A stretch of DNA of 64,000 nucleotides from Sporosarcina globispora (lineage in GTDB: Bacteria; Bacillota; Bacilli; Bacillales; Cytobacillaceae), in assembly GCF_001274725.1 (NCBI RefSeq), contig NZ_LGUF01000007.1:5029655-5093654 (forward strand). Reading direction: 5' to 3'. Shown here piece after piece: positions 53,841-61,503 of this stretch. How positions within the stretch are numbered: the stretch's first letter is position 1; every line of letters begins with the position of its first letter. The position numbers and the translations under genes were made by a program. Below the pieces are notes generated by a model that worked only from the letters and a program-made list of their open reading frames with translations, was not told the origin of the DNA and did not search any database.

Positions 53841-54221
53841 TTAATGCGGAATCCGAACTGAATCTTCATCAGATTTTTCCGGCAGTTCACTTGATCCCTT
53901 CAGCTTAATATCTGAAAATGCCTGTTTGGTATTCTGAACAATCTGTGTTACTTCCGGTGCCATCTCTCTTATTTCTTCTACTGTCCCGGTAATGAAAGCA
54001 ACGTCTTCACTAACCTGGTCAATAGCTGTTTTGACCTTATTGGAAACATCCTTGACCTGATTAACCGCTTCACTTGGGTGTTTTAAGTAATAACCGACAT
54101 TGCTGGACGTTTTCCGGCAATTTTCAAAAACTGTTTCCCTTGTGGATTTGTCAAGAAGGCTTAGCGCACCGCCTGCAAGTGCTCCATATAGTACACCTTT
54201 CCAAAACAATGATTTCCCCAT
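53841..54221 (-). CDS. YtxH-domain protein (YfkI-like)
   Basis: 126 residues. The single helix GVLYGALAGGALSLLDKSTRETV near the N-terminus is the YtxH motif, followed by an amphipathic coiled-coil-like stretch and a hydrophilic tail. It is a smaller relative of the protein at 43020-43655. Co-transcribed with yfkH. An AAAGGAG site precedes the ATG, and a weak sigma-B-like promoter lies upstream. Confidence 0.82.
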   Translation of the reverse strand: MGKSLFWKGVLYGALAGGALSLLDKSTRETVFENCRKTSSNVGYYLKHPSEAVNQVKDVSNKVKTAIDQVSEDVAFITGTVEEIREMAPEVTQIVQNTKQAFSDIKLKGSSELPEKSDEDSVRIPH

Positions 54222-54268
54222 ATTTTATTCTCCTTTAGCAAAATTATTATATGAAAATTCGGTTCAAT

Positions 54269-54294
54269 TTTCCCTTTTTTCAGATTGACGAAAC
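54269..54294 (-). promoter_or_regulatory. weak sigma-B-like promoter of the yfkI-like gene
   Basis: GTTTCG (54289-54294), 14-base spacer, GGGAAA (54269-54274) on the minus strand. Two differences from the consensus in each half allow only a tentative call. Confidence 0.4.
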
Positions 54295-54425
54295 CTGACT
54301 CGCCCTTTTCTTGTGTTATCTTTTGTAATATGTACAAACTCCTCCTTTATTTTCTACTAATTTCCTTAGTACATGCAAGTCTAATTTAAGTTGACAATTT
54401 ATTCATAACGTGGAAAGATGAAAAG

Positions 54426-54544
54426 AAAAGCGGAAGGCGCCCGCTTATCGGCGACAAGCATAAGACAAGCAGGCTGAAAGTTCTTAAACCTTTTGGACGG
54501 ATTGGCTTATGACCTCGAGCCGATGGCGCCTGGAGCTAGACAGT
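54426..54544. repeat. intergenic repeat, copy 2
   Basis: About 119 bases from AAAGCGGAAGGCGCC to GGCGCCTGGAGCTAGACAG, with GGCGCC at both ends (an inverted repeat) and GACCTCGAGC inside. It shares both ends and the core with copy 1 in opposite orientation. It fills most of the gap between the yfkI-like gene and yfkK; the remaining bases hold promoter-like AT-rich sequence. Confidence 0.75.
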
Positions 54545-54617
54545 TATCTACTTATAATTTATATATTTTAAGAAAAGCGAAGACTCGTGAATACATAACC
54601 ATGAGAGGGTGTCCGGA

Positions 54618-54848
54618 ATGATTAATTTATCGGAGAAATCGGTTGAGAATGTGGAGTTTATGATTGAAGCAATTAAGGAAAAGCTGAAGGTTTTAAACTT
54701 AGGTGCTATTAAGCCTTCCCACTTTGATGAGGAAATGTATGAAGAATTGAAGGATATTTATGATCTTGTCATGAAAAAAGCTTCTTTCAGCCCGAATGAA
54801 ATGCAGGCGCTGGTGGAAGAGCTGGGGAATTTGAGGAAGAATAAATAA
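54618..54848 (+). CDS. yfkK: DUF1128 protein YfkK
   Basis: 76 residues from the ATG at 54618 (GAGAGGG box upstream; a GTG nine bases earlier is less likely). [43 protein letters not shown] is the DUF1128 core. Acidic, helical, cytoplasmic, function unknown. Position matches B. subtilis yfkK. Confidence 0.92.
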   Translation: MINLSEKSVENVEFMIEAIKEKLKVLNLGAIKPSHFDEEMYEELKDIYDLVMKKASFSPNEMQALVEELGNLRKNK

Positions 54849-54855
54849 TTATGGA

Positions 54856-54884
54856 AGCAGCCTTTTTGAGGGCTGTTTTTTTCT
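54856..54884 (+). terminator. terminator of yfkK
   Basis: AGCAGCC (54856-54862) pairs with GGGCTGTT (54870-54877), followed by T7. Confidence 0.88.
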
Positions 54885-55010
54885 ATACATAAGTTGCGGC
54901 TGTTGTCTGGGGTGCTGATTTCCGCTGCAGGCACTCGCTTCAATCAGCACGGTATTAATAAAAATTTTCTGGTATCAAAACCCGTATAAATTATCTACTC
55001 ATTAATACTA

Positions 55011-55036
55011 AAGCCCCTACCAGCTAAGGCAGGGGG
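55011..55036 (-). terminator. terminator of yfkM
   Basis: On the minus strand CCCCCTGCC pairs with GGTAGGGG, followed by CTTTAG. Confidence 0.75.
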
Positions 55037-55046
55037 ATGTCTATTA

Positions 55047-55562
55047 TTAATTTAACAACTTAAGCGATTCACGTGTAAATGCTGGGATGTCGTCTGGCTG
55101 GCGGCTTGTGACCAGCTGGTTTTGGCAGACGACTACTTCTGAATCCTGGAATTTAGCGCCTGCGTATTCCATATCGACTTTGATGGACTTGTAGCCAGTT
55201 GCGTCGCGTCCTTCCAGGGTCTTAGCTGTCAGCAGCAGCTGTGGGCCGTGGCAGATTGCAAAGACTGGCTTCTTATCATCCATGAAGGATTTTGCAAATT
55301 GGACAAATCGATCATCGGCACGAAGCTGGTCCGGCGAGAAGCCCCCAGGCAGGAACAGTGCATCAAAATCTTGAGGATTTACGCTTTCAATGCTTTGATC
55401 TATTTGAACAGTGGCTTCACCCTGTTTGCCTTTAACAGATTTGCCTTGTTCCTTTTCGATTGTCACGACTTCATGTCCCGCTTCTTTGAATGCTTGAGCC
55501 GGTTCCGTGTATTCACTATCTTCGAACATCTCGGTAATTAAGCATGCGATTTTTTTACTCAT
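55047..55562 (-). CDS. yfkM: DJ-1/PfpI-family protein, general stress protein 18
   Basis: 171 residues. The nucleophile-elbow motif PVFAICHGPQLLLTA holds the conserved Cys, and LFLPGGFSPDQLR holds the glutamate-side loop of the PfpI class. B. subtilis YfkM (GSP18) is a general stress protein; relatives act as deglycases, proteases or chaperones, none proven here. An AAGGAGATG site precedes the ATG. Confidence 0.92.
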   Translation of the reverse strand: MSKKIACLITEMFEDSEYTEPAQAFKEAGHEVVTIEKEQGKSVKGKQGEATVQIDQSIESVNPQDFDALFLPGGFSPDQLRADDRFVQFAKSFMDDKKPVFAICHGPQLLLTAKTLEGRDATGYKSIKVDMEYAGAKFQDSEVVVCQNQLVTSRQPDDIPAFTRESLKLLN

Positions 55563-55645
55563 CTATAACATCTCCTTTGAAAAATCTTCACATAAGGAGA
55601 TTTCCCGTATTGGACATTCTTAAACGTAAAAATGCATTTTTATTC

Positions 55646-56374
55646 TTAAAACACCTGGCTGTCCATTCTTCTTGCAAAATCAACAAACCTGAATTTATCA
55701 GGTCTGTGCCTGGATTCCGTATATTGAAAAAGCGTGGCATCGTCAAAGTAAATGTAATTTTTCACCACTACAATGGCATGGAACCCTTCCATGTCAAGGA
55801 GCCTGCGATCTTCAGCAGTGGGTTCCTCCACTGTAAACTCCTTTTTGGCAAAGCTGATCTTTTTTCCGAGTTCGCCTTCAATATAGGCAAAAATAGAATT
55901 CTGGCATATTTCTTTCGTTAAACCAGGCACATATTTTTCAATCAAAAAATCCTTATCAAGAATAATCCGTTCATCTTCAATTTTACGAATTCGATAGACT
56001 TTCCATACTTTTTCACTTTTATCAATATGAAGATGCTTCATCTTTTCTGCGTCAGGCTGAATGAGGGAAAATTCGTCCACAATCGTTTCGGCACGCTGAC
56101 CCATTTTTCCAGCAAGCTCTTTAAAGCTGACCAGTCCAGAAATGGGAAACTGCAGTTTTTTTAAGTCAAGAACCATTGAGCCCTTTCCCCGTATTTTCTG
56201 GATAAAGCCGTTTTGCGCAAGCAAATTTAAAGCCTTGCGGATGGTTTCCCTTGAAGTGGAATACATCTCAGTCAAGTCATTTTCAGATGGCAAAATGGAT
56301 TTGGCGGGATATTTCCCTTCCTGTATTTGCTGGGCAAGCTCCTCATAAATCACTAAGTATTTATTATTTCTCAT
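55646..56374 (-). CDS. treR: GntR-family trehalose operon repressor
   Basis: About 242 residues from the ATG at 56374. The GntR winged helix is IYEELAQQIQEGKYPAKSILPSENDLTEMYSTSRETIRKALNLL, and the effector domain is of the UTRA type (FPISGLVSFKELAGKMG... to RHRPDKFRFVDFARR). The whole pattern fits TreR, which senses trehalose-6-phosphate. The usual partners treP and treA are not next to it, so it either controls distant genes or has lost them. Position next to yfkM matches the edge of the B. subtilis block. Confidence 0.87.
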   Translation of the reverse strand: MRNNKYLVIYEELAQQIQEGKYPAKSILPSENDLTEMYSTSRETIRKALNLLAQNGFIQKIRGKGSMVLDLKKLQFPISGLVSFKELAGKMGQRAETIVDEFSLIQPDAEKMKHLHIDKSEKVWKVYRIRKIEDERIILDKDFLIEKYVPGLTKEICQNSIFAYIEGELGKKISFAKKEFTVEEPTAEDRRLLDMEGFHAIVVVKNYIYFDDATLFQYTESRHRPDKFRFVDFARRMDSQVF

Positions 56375-56433
56375 TTCAATCACCATTTCAGTCATGTTTA
56401 CACCATTCTACCATTTATCGGACTGGCTTTCAT

Positions 56434-56998
56434 TTACCTGTTGGACAGCTGGATAAAATACCAGCCGCCTTCGGTTACGACTGGCTTTAAGGTTTTTACT
56501 TTCAGCTTCAATTCTTTAGCGATCTGATGGATATCCTCCTCAGCCGGGGTTGGGTATAGATTTTCGAATGCAGAGAAGAAGCTATTAAAAACACTTGAAA
56601 ACTCCTCACCTTTTTTCGAATGAAGAATGGGAGTGATAATAATAATGGACCCTTTTCGGCTTAGCCAGCTTTTCAAGCGGGATAACAGCCGTTTACGATC
56701 CTCCGGCAGGATATAATGGAGTAAGTTATTGACCATAATTAAGTCAGCCTGATGTTCAGGTGAATATTCATGGATATCCGCTGTGACAATTTTAATATTG
56801 GGAATTCCGCATCCAAAGCATCCAGCCGCTTAAAGATTTTCAAGCTCTTTGGCTGCAGGAGTTCACCTTTATAAACGGAGGATGGGCATCCAGCCTTTCT
56901 AGCACGAGGACGTCAATATTGGATTGGGCCAGCTTCAGTCCAAGCGTCAAACCGCCAATCCCTCCGCCTGAAATTGCAACCTCTGTTTTCAAGGACAT
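56434..56998 (-). pseudogene. broken chimera of a FAD monooxygenase start and a SAM methyltransferase end
   Basis: From ATG 56998 the frame gives a Rossmann motif EVAISGGGIGGLTLGLKLA, then LVLERLDAHPP; a frameshift continues as YKGELLQPKSLKIFKRLDAL, the start of a UbiH-type FAD monooxygenase. The next shift gives NIKIVTADIHEYSPEHQADL, then MVNNLLHYILPEDRKRLLSRL and GSIIIITPILH, the end of a class I methyltransferase. So an internal deletion has joined two genes, with at least two frame changes. Neither enzyme can be functional. Confidence 0.8.
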
Positions 56999-57224
56999 GT
57001 TTCCACCACCTTTGCCTTTTATTTAACTTCCTTTTTAAAAAGCAAAACCAATGGATATGCTGATATTACAATGTTTAGAAAAAATTAAGAGAACAATCTT
57101 TTGAAAAATAGGGTTATGATTGTGAGAGACAACTATAGTTTTAAAATCCTGTATAATGGAGAAGAACAATATTATTAACTTTCCTTTTCAGCCGATAAAT
57201 AGCTTTAAATCTGGAGGCATTTTA

Positions 57225-58283
57225 ATGAGAGAAATAACAGTCGATCAATATATCCAAATGGACAGCGCAGTTCCGGTTGATGTCAGGTCTCCAATTGAGT
57301 TTGAGGAATGCAGCATTCCCGGTGCTGTCAATGTGCCCCTTTTCACGAATGAAGAGCGTGTGGAAATCGGCACTCTATATAAAAAAGAAGGTTCAGATGC
57401 GGCTAAATGGAGAGCGATGGAAATCGTTTCACCTAAAATCCCAGCCATGATGGAGAAAATCCGTGACTTGAAAAATAATGGCTATCAGCCTGTCATCTAC
57501 TGCTGGCGCGGCGGAATGCGCAGCAAAGCGGTCACAACATTTATCACCTATGCGGGTGTTTCGATTCCTCGTTTAATTGGGGGCTATAGAGGGTACCGTC
57601 AATATATTCTTGAAAACACAGCAGACTTAATTCCTGAAAAAGCAGTTGTATTGCATGGAATGACGGGCGTCGGGAAAACGGATGTGCTGAAGGTGTTATG
57701 TGAGAAAGGATACCCGGTTATTGACCTTGAAGAAATGGCAGGACACCGTGGATCGATCTTTGGCTCGTTTGGAATGGGTGACGGCAGTACGCAGAAAACT
57801 TTTGATGCCCTGTTGTATCAGGCCCTTTCTGAGGTCAAAGGCTCCCCTTATATTATTATGGAAGCTGAAAGCAAGAGGATTGGCAAAATTATTCAGCCCG
57901 ACAAAATGCTTGATACCAAAAGAACCGGAATTCATATTGATATGTTCTCCAGCATGAAATCACGTGTGCAGCGAATCGTTCGTGACTATGTTGAGCCATA
58001 TAAAAAAGAAGAATGGTTCAAGCCGAAGGTTAATGAAAGCCTTCTGTTTATTAAAAAGCGTTTGAAAGATCCCGAAATCCGCGAGCAGCTGGCTGAATCA
58101 GCAGAAGCAGAGAACTATGAACTATTTATCAGCCTATTATTAGAACACTACTACGATCCGCGCTATGCTTTTAAACAGCATGACTATGAAGGCGAATTCC
58201 ACCATGTCAATGCGGATAACCTTGAAACAGCGGCGGAACAAGTTATCAAGATCATAGAAAAGCAAAATGCTCCTGTCCTTTGA
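57225..58283 (+). CDS. mnmH: tRNA 2-selenouridine synthase
   Basis: 352 residues from the ATG at 57225 (GGAGG 8 bases upstream). The N-terminal rhodanese domain has the active Cys in VIYCWRGGMRSKA; a P-loop domain follows (VLHGMTGVGKTDVL) with GGYRGYRQYI between them. MnmH replaces sulfur with selenium at the wobble 2-thiouridine of tRNAs, with selenophosphate and a geranylated intermediate. No selD is in the window. A promoter-like stretch with TATAAT lies before it. Confidence 0.94.
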   Translation: MREITVDQYIQMDSAVPVDVRSPIEFEECSIPGAVNVPLFTNEERVEIGTLYKKEGSDAAKWRAMEIVSPKIPAMMEKIRDLKNNGYQPVIYCWRGGMRSKAVTTFITYAGVSIPRLIGGYRGYRQYILENTADLIPEKAVVLHGMTGVGKTDVLKVLCEKGYPVIDLEEMAGHRGSIFGSFGMGDGSTQKTFDALLYQALSEVKGSPYIIMEAESKRIGKIIQPDKMLDTKRTGIHIDMFSSMKSRVQRIVRDYVEPYKKEEWFKPKVNESLLFIKKRLKDPEIREQLAESAEAENYELFISLLLEHYYDPRYAFKQHDYEGEFHHVNADNLETAAEQVIKIIEKQNAPVL

Positions 58284-58357
58284 CGAGGAGCATTACTTTT
58301 TACGAGCGACAAAAGATATATTTTTATAAAATTTGGATAACCAACTATTTAAATCTG

Positions 58358-58400
58358 TTGACACTGTGTTATGATGATAATAATATTGAACAAAACGTTC
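58358..58400 (+). promoter_or_regulatory. sinR promoter with a GAAC-N5-GTTC palindrome at the start site
   Basis: TTGACA (58358-58363), 17 bases, TAATAT (58381-58386). The palindrome GAACAAAACGTTC (58388-58400) begins right after the -10. The same GAAC-N5-GTTC occurs before the second SinR-type gene (63135-63147), so autoregulation is likely. A further GAAC lies at about 58411. Confidence 0.65.
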
Positions 58401-58461
58401 TTAATATGGAACTATATCAACCATAATCCAATTACATACAAAATAAGGTGTGTGGTATACG

Positions 58462-58785
58462 ATGATCGGTGATCGTGTAAAAAAACTTCGCCAGGATAAA
58501 AAAATGTCCTTATCCGAACTTGCTGAACAGGCTGGTGTGGCAAAATCATATTTAAGCTCACTTGAGCGCAACCTGCAGACTAACCCATCGATTCAATTTC
58601 TTGAAAAAATTGCTGGTGTATTGAATATTCCCGTTGACCATCTAATTCACGAGCAAATCAACAAGGATGAGCTTGATTCAGAATGGATGAAGATTGTTAA
58701 GGAAGCGATGGAATCTGGTGTTTCAAAGGAGCAGTTTCGGGAGTTTTTGGATTTTAATAAGTGGAGAAGCGGACAAAAATCATAG
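58462..58785 (+). CDS. sinR: SinR-type master repressor of matrix genes
   Basis: 107 residues from the ATG at 58462. The Xre-type helix-turn-helix MIGDRVKKLRQDKKMSLSELAEQAGVAKSYLSSLERNLQTNPS is nearly the SinR sequence, and the C-terminal LDSEWMKIVKEAMESGVSKEQFREFLDF is the SinI/tetramer-binding helical hairpin. SinR represses tapA-sipW-tasA and exopolysaccharide genes until SinI binds it. In B. subtilis sinI lies upstream in one operon; here sinI follows on the other strand. Confidence 0.93.
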   Translation: MIGDRVKKLRQDKKMSLSELAEQAGVAKSYLSSLERNLQTNPSIQFLEKIAGVLNIPVDHLIHEQINKDELDSEWMKIVKEAMESGVSKEQFREFLDFNKWRSGQKS

Positions 58786-58792
58786 ATGTAAT

Positions 58793-58820
58793 GAGCCTAA
58801 GTATACAGGCTTATTTTTTT
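58793..58820 (+). terminator. terminator of sinR
   Basis: AGCCT and AGGCT arms across an AAGTATAC loop, followed by seven T. Confidence 0.82.
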
Positions 58821-58823
58821 GGC

Positions 58824-58869
58824 AAAATAAAAAGCATTTCTATTTAGATATGCCTCTAAAAGAAATACT
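58824..58869 (-). terminator. terminator of sinI
   Basis: On the minus strand AGTATTTCT and TTTAGA pair with TCTAAA and AGAAATGCT; TTTTTATTTTG follows. Confidence 0.75.
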
Positions 58870-58884
58870 TAGCAATACCGAATA

Positions 58885-59031
58885 TTAAGCTTCGATCAGA
58901 ACCTCTCTGGCTCCATTATTATGTAAAAACTCTCTAATCTCTTCCTTTTTCAGGCCTAAGTTTTTTGCTTCCATAATCAACTGCAGCCACTCCAGATCAA
59001 TTCCATCAACCTTTACATTTTGCTCCGTCAT
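58885..59031 (-). CDS. sinI: SinI-family anti-repressor
   Basis: A 48-residue frame with ATG at 59031 and a G-rich ribosome site (GGGGGGAAG) 6-7 bases before it. IDLEWLQLIMEAKNLGLKKEEIREFL is the SinI helix pair that mimics the SinR C-terminal dimer interface (compare the SinR segment LDSEWMKIVKEAMESGVSKEQFREFL). SinI sequesters SinR and opens the matrix genes. A c-di-GMP-I riboswitch lies directly upstream. It is convergent with sinR, unlike the sinIR operon of B. subtilis, and it lacks the longer proline-rich tail of the B. subtilis protein. Confidence 0.93.
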   Translation of the reverse strand: MTEQNVKVDGIDLEWLQLIMEAKNLGLKKEEIREFLHNNGAREVLIEA

Positions 59032-59060
59032 AATTCTTCCCCCCAGGATACGTATCGTAT

Positions 59061-59160
59061 TCCAGGCAACCCAGCCATCGTAGTATTTTCACAATACCTT
59101 AGACCCGTGACTTTGCGTCCTCATTTTTCAATGAGTTTGCCTTTTTCTGTGCCTATTGGA
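59061..59160 (-). ncRNA. cyclic di-GMP-I riboswitch (GEMM class)
   Basis: On the minus strand, P1 is AGGCA/TGCCT (59150-59154 with 59064-59068). The first inner helix CTCATT-GAAA-AATGAG (59120-59135) carries a GNRA tetraloop and is preceded by AGGCAAAC. The linker GGACGCAAAGTC (59109-59120) and CACGGGTCTAAGG are the GEMM signatures, followed by the second helix (GTATT...AATAC) and its closing strand TACGATGGCTGGGTTGCC with the tetraloop receptor. All conserved blocks are in order. Between aptamer and sinI lies GGAATACGATACGTATCC, a small hairpin close to the ribosome site, so control of translation or transcription is possible. Confidence 0.93.
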
Positions 59161-59320
59161 TCAAAGAAATTTTTTCCATAGATGTATTCTACTATGACCA
59201 TATTGCTAACATTGTCATTTTTTGTATTTTTTATTAAATATTTTACTATTAAATTAATTTATTTTTCGACAAAGTTCTAAATTCTTTAGGTGTTTTAGAT
59301 TACCTGTAAAACATCTTTTT

Positions 59321-59587
59321 TTAAAGAGAGTTGTTATTTAGAGTCGAACTATTTTTTGAGTAGTAGGAAAGTCCAATTCTTTTTCTGTAATTTTTACTGA
59401 TTTGTTTTATTGAATAGGTGTGTGGAGTTTTGCTTTTTTTAAAGGTCGTGTGGACTGGTTCAAGAGTCATAGCATCCAGAAAGATGACATTCCTTAGATC
59501 AGTTCCGCAGATCGGGCATAGCCAGTCTCCGGATTCGCTGCTGCTGTATGAAGGTTTGTGGCATTTATGGCAGTTCTTTCGGTACAT
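59321..59587 (-). CDS. small zinc-ribbon protein
   Basis: 88 residues. Two CxxC pairs (CHKCHKPSYSSS and CPICGTDL) in the first 30 residues form a zinc ribbon; the rest is basic and unstructured-looking with a Ser/Asn-rich end. GAGG precedes the ATG. No family name is known to me; similar short ribbons occur in many Bacillaceae. It lies beside the sinI riboswitch, in the same direction, but with about 160 bases of AT-rich DNA between them. Confidence 0.72.
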   Translation of the reverse strand: MYRKNCHKCHKPSYSSSESGDWLCPICGTDLRNVIFLDAMTLEPVHTTFKKSKTPHTYSIKQISKNYRKRIGLSYYSKNSSTLNNNSL

Positions 59588-59636
59588 TTACAGCCTCCTC
59601 ATTTAACTAAGAATAGTATGTTTACTCTATCGGTTA

Positions 59637-59936
59637 TTAAGATAGAGCTTCATAAATCCATAAAACATGAATTACTAATATTAATGAATAAAGATAAACT
59701 GCACCTTTTGCCATTACCTTTACTTTAGTTTGCTGCGGAAAATTAATCGAAGTTGATAGCAGGATTAAAAAGCCTGAAAAAACAGCTTTAATAGAAAGAA
59801 ATAATAGGGGTTCTATAGTATATAGAAAATCCATTATTGGATTCACTTCTTCAATCAGCGAAAGGTTAAGTCCAAAGAACGTCAAGATGCCATCCAGTAG
59901 ATTTACGAAGGCAAGATCCTGCAGAATTTTATTCAT
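59637..59936 (-). CDS. DUF5658-like small membrane protein
   Basis: 99 residues with three membrane helices. LAFVNLLDGILTFFGLNLSLIEEVNPIMDFL contains the conserved Asp and the EVNPIM phrase typical of DUF5658 proteins. The function is unknown. The AGGATCTTGCC context and an ATG with GGTGAAC upstream support the start. Confidence 0.82.
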   Translation of the reverse strand: MNKILQDLAFVNLLDGILTFFGLNLSLIEEVNPIMDFLYTIEPLLFLSIKAVFSGFLILLSTSINFPQQTKVKVMAKGAVYLYSLILVIHVLWIYEALS

Positions 59937-60001
59937 AAGTTCACCGCTAAATAAGTCACTTTATAATTATATTCATTAACTCCTTATGTAAGTTCTAAAC
60001 G

Positions 60002-60048
60002 CTAATAAAAATTAAGGCCTTAAAGAATCTGGTCCTTAGGCCTTAATT
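60002..60048 (-). terminator. terminator of the LPNTA-anchored gene
   Basis: AATTAAGGCCT and AGGCCTTAATT are perfect 11-base arms (60010-60020 and 60038-60048), followed by TTTTATT on the minus strand; one arm touches the stop codon. Confidence 0.9.
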
Positions 60049-60752
60049 TAGTGTTCACGGTGCAGCCTTCTATAACGCAATAATAGAATAACGCTGCCGG
60101 CTCCTAAAAATAAGCCGCCGATAAGTAATATATTATAATTATTAGTTGCAGTATTTGGGAGCTTGTTAACTTTCTCTGGGGTTACAGTAGCATCTGTAGA
60201 TGGTGGTGAATTATTAGTTCCCCCTCCGGAATTATTATTATCTCCTGAGCCGGGTGTCTCGTTGTCGGTTTCAGTGTTACCTGATGCTTCAGCAATAAAA
60301 ATAAGTTCAACCTCTGCAGAAGAGTCTTGAAATTCATTCCCTAAATGCTCTGGCATTGTTACTTGGAATAATATTGTTTCTTCTGACCCTTTCGCTAAAT
60401 CTCTAGGAGCAAAACCTTTAAAATCTTTAAGTTTTCCTTCGTATAACATCGCTTCATCTTTCTTAACTTCAAGCTCTAATTCCTCAAAAAGTCCTTTAAC
60501 AGACTTCGAATTTCCAATATTAGAAGTATATTTAAAATCTTGTTTGCCATCATTTTTTATCGTTATATAACGGGGCATCCAGTCGCCTGGTTTTAAATTT
60601 TCTACTTCAAAAAGGTATCCATTTGAGTTGGTGTTTATATCAATTTCCTTCTCGGCTGATAATGCAGTTTCGGTTCGGAAAGCATTTAAGAATAAAAAGC
60701 TAAATATAATAAATATTTTTATAGGTATTGCCAGCAAACTTTTAACTTTCAT
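60048..60752 (-). CDS. sortase-anchored (LPNTA) TasA-like surface protein
   Basis: 234 residues: signal peptide (hydrophobic residues 6-24, cleavage near ALSA), a folded part of about 130 residues, a Gly/Asn/Pro/Thr-rich wall-spanning spacer (residues 155-195), and the sorting signal KLPNTATNNYN with a membrane helix and basic end RYRRLHREH. The folded part echoes TasA/CalY: ENLKPGDWMPRYITIKNDG matches the KPGDTMLRSFQLVNGG segment of the adjacent TasA, and GNEFQDSSAEVELIF matches NKFQGDSLELKWTF. LPNTA is the motif of class D-type sortases, and one is encoded at 63539. Probably a wall-bound partner of the TasA fibre. Confidence 0.85.
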   Translation of the reverse strand: MKVKSLLAIPIKIFIIFSFLFLNAFRTETALSAEKEIDINTNSNGYLFEVENLKPGDWMPRYITIKNDGKQDFKYTSNIGNSKSVKGLFEELELEVKKDEAMLYEGKLKDFKGFAPRDLAKGSEETILFQVTMPEHLGNEFQDSSAEVELIFIAEASGNTETDNETPGSGDNNNSGGGTNNSPPSTDATVTPEKVNKLPNTATNNYNILLIGGLFLGAGSVILLLRYRRLHREH

Positions 60753-60779
60753 GGCATTCCCTCACAACGAATATATTTA

Positions 60780-60810
60780 ACAAAAGGCGGGAATACAATT
60801 CCCACCCTTT
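60780..60810 (-). terminator. terminator of the tapA-sipW-tasA operon
   Basis: GGTGGGAAT and ATTCCCGCC arms (one G-T pair) around a short loop, followed by TTTTGTT on the minus strand. Confidence 0.88.
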
Positions 60811-60824
60811 GTTTTGATAACCTA

Positions 60825-61418
60825 TTATCTTGCAACACCAGCGCCTTGCTTACCATCAAATGTCCATTTCAGTTCTAAAGAATCACCTTGGAATTTGTTT
60901 TGATCAGCATTGTTTTCTACAAACTCATATTGTACATAAAGTGTATCTGTAGTACCTGCTGCTAAATTTCCTCCGTGTTCTGCAAACCAACCACTCCAGA
61001 AGTTACCTGCAATCACATCTGGGCTCATATTCTTTAGATCGTATAATGTTGTTGACCAAATAGGAGCATCTAATTTATCCGCATTGATTAGAAAGTTAAC
61101 TCTAATATGCTTACCAAGATCATCATTATTATTATTGTTTGCGTCAGTAACAGTGTAATCTGTAAATAAATCAATTGTTGCAATATCAAGAGAACCTCCG
61201 TTAACTAATTGAAAAGAACGAAGCATTGTATCTCCTGGTTTAATGTCTTTGACATCGATAATAGTAGTTGGATTAGCACTTAAATCTAAGGTTCCTGCTG
61301 CAAACTTTGCATTTGCTTCTGCACTGTCACTAAAATATGCAAATGTTCCCCCACCAACTAATGAAATACCTAGTGCTGCTGATGCAATTCCCATACCTAA
61401 CTTCTTCTTAAGATTCAT
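60825..61418 (-). CDS. tasA: TasA/CalY matrix fibre protein
   Basis: 197 residues from the ATG at 61418 (GAGGAGGAAG box). The signal peptide runs MNLKKKLGMGIASAALGISLVGGGTFAYFSD, cleaved by SipW near AYFSD. The mature jelly-roll part has KFAAGTLDLSANPT, DIKPGDTMLRSFQLVNGG and FWSGWFAEHGGNLAAGTTDTLYVQYEFVEN, typical of TasA and camelysin. At 197 residues it is shorter than B. subtilis TasA (261), nearer to CalY. It is the third gene of tapA-sipW-tasA, with a small hairpin (61473-61491) separating it from sipW, which could favour higher tasA expression. Confidence 0.95.
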   Translation of the reverse strand: MNLKKKLGMGIASAALGISLVGGGTFAYFSDSAEANAKFAAGTLDLSANPTTIIDVKDIKPGDTMLRSFQLVNGGSLDIATIDLFTDYTVTDANNNNNDDLGKHIRVNFLINADKLDAPIWSTTLYDLKNMSPDVIAGNFWSGWFAEHGGNLAAGTTDTLYVQYEFVENNADQNKFQGDSLELKWTFDGKQGAGVAR

Positions 61419-61472
61419 AATAAAGCTTCCTCCTCTTACCCCTTTTTGGGTATGTATAATTTTATATATTGA

Positions 61473-61491
61473 CCCCTGCATTACTACAGGG
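61473..61491 (-). promoter_or_regulatory. intercistronic hairpin between sipW and tasA
   Basis: CCCTG pairs with CAGGG around an 8-base loop in the minus-strand message. No T-run follows, so it is more likely an mRNA stability or processing element than a terminator. Confidence 0.5.
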
Positions 61492-61503
61492 AGTGCAACC
61501 AAA

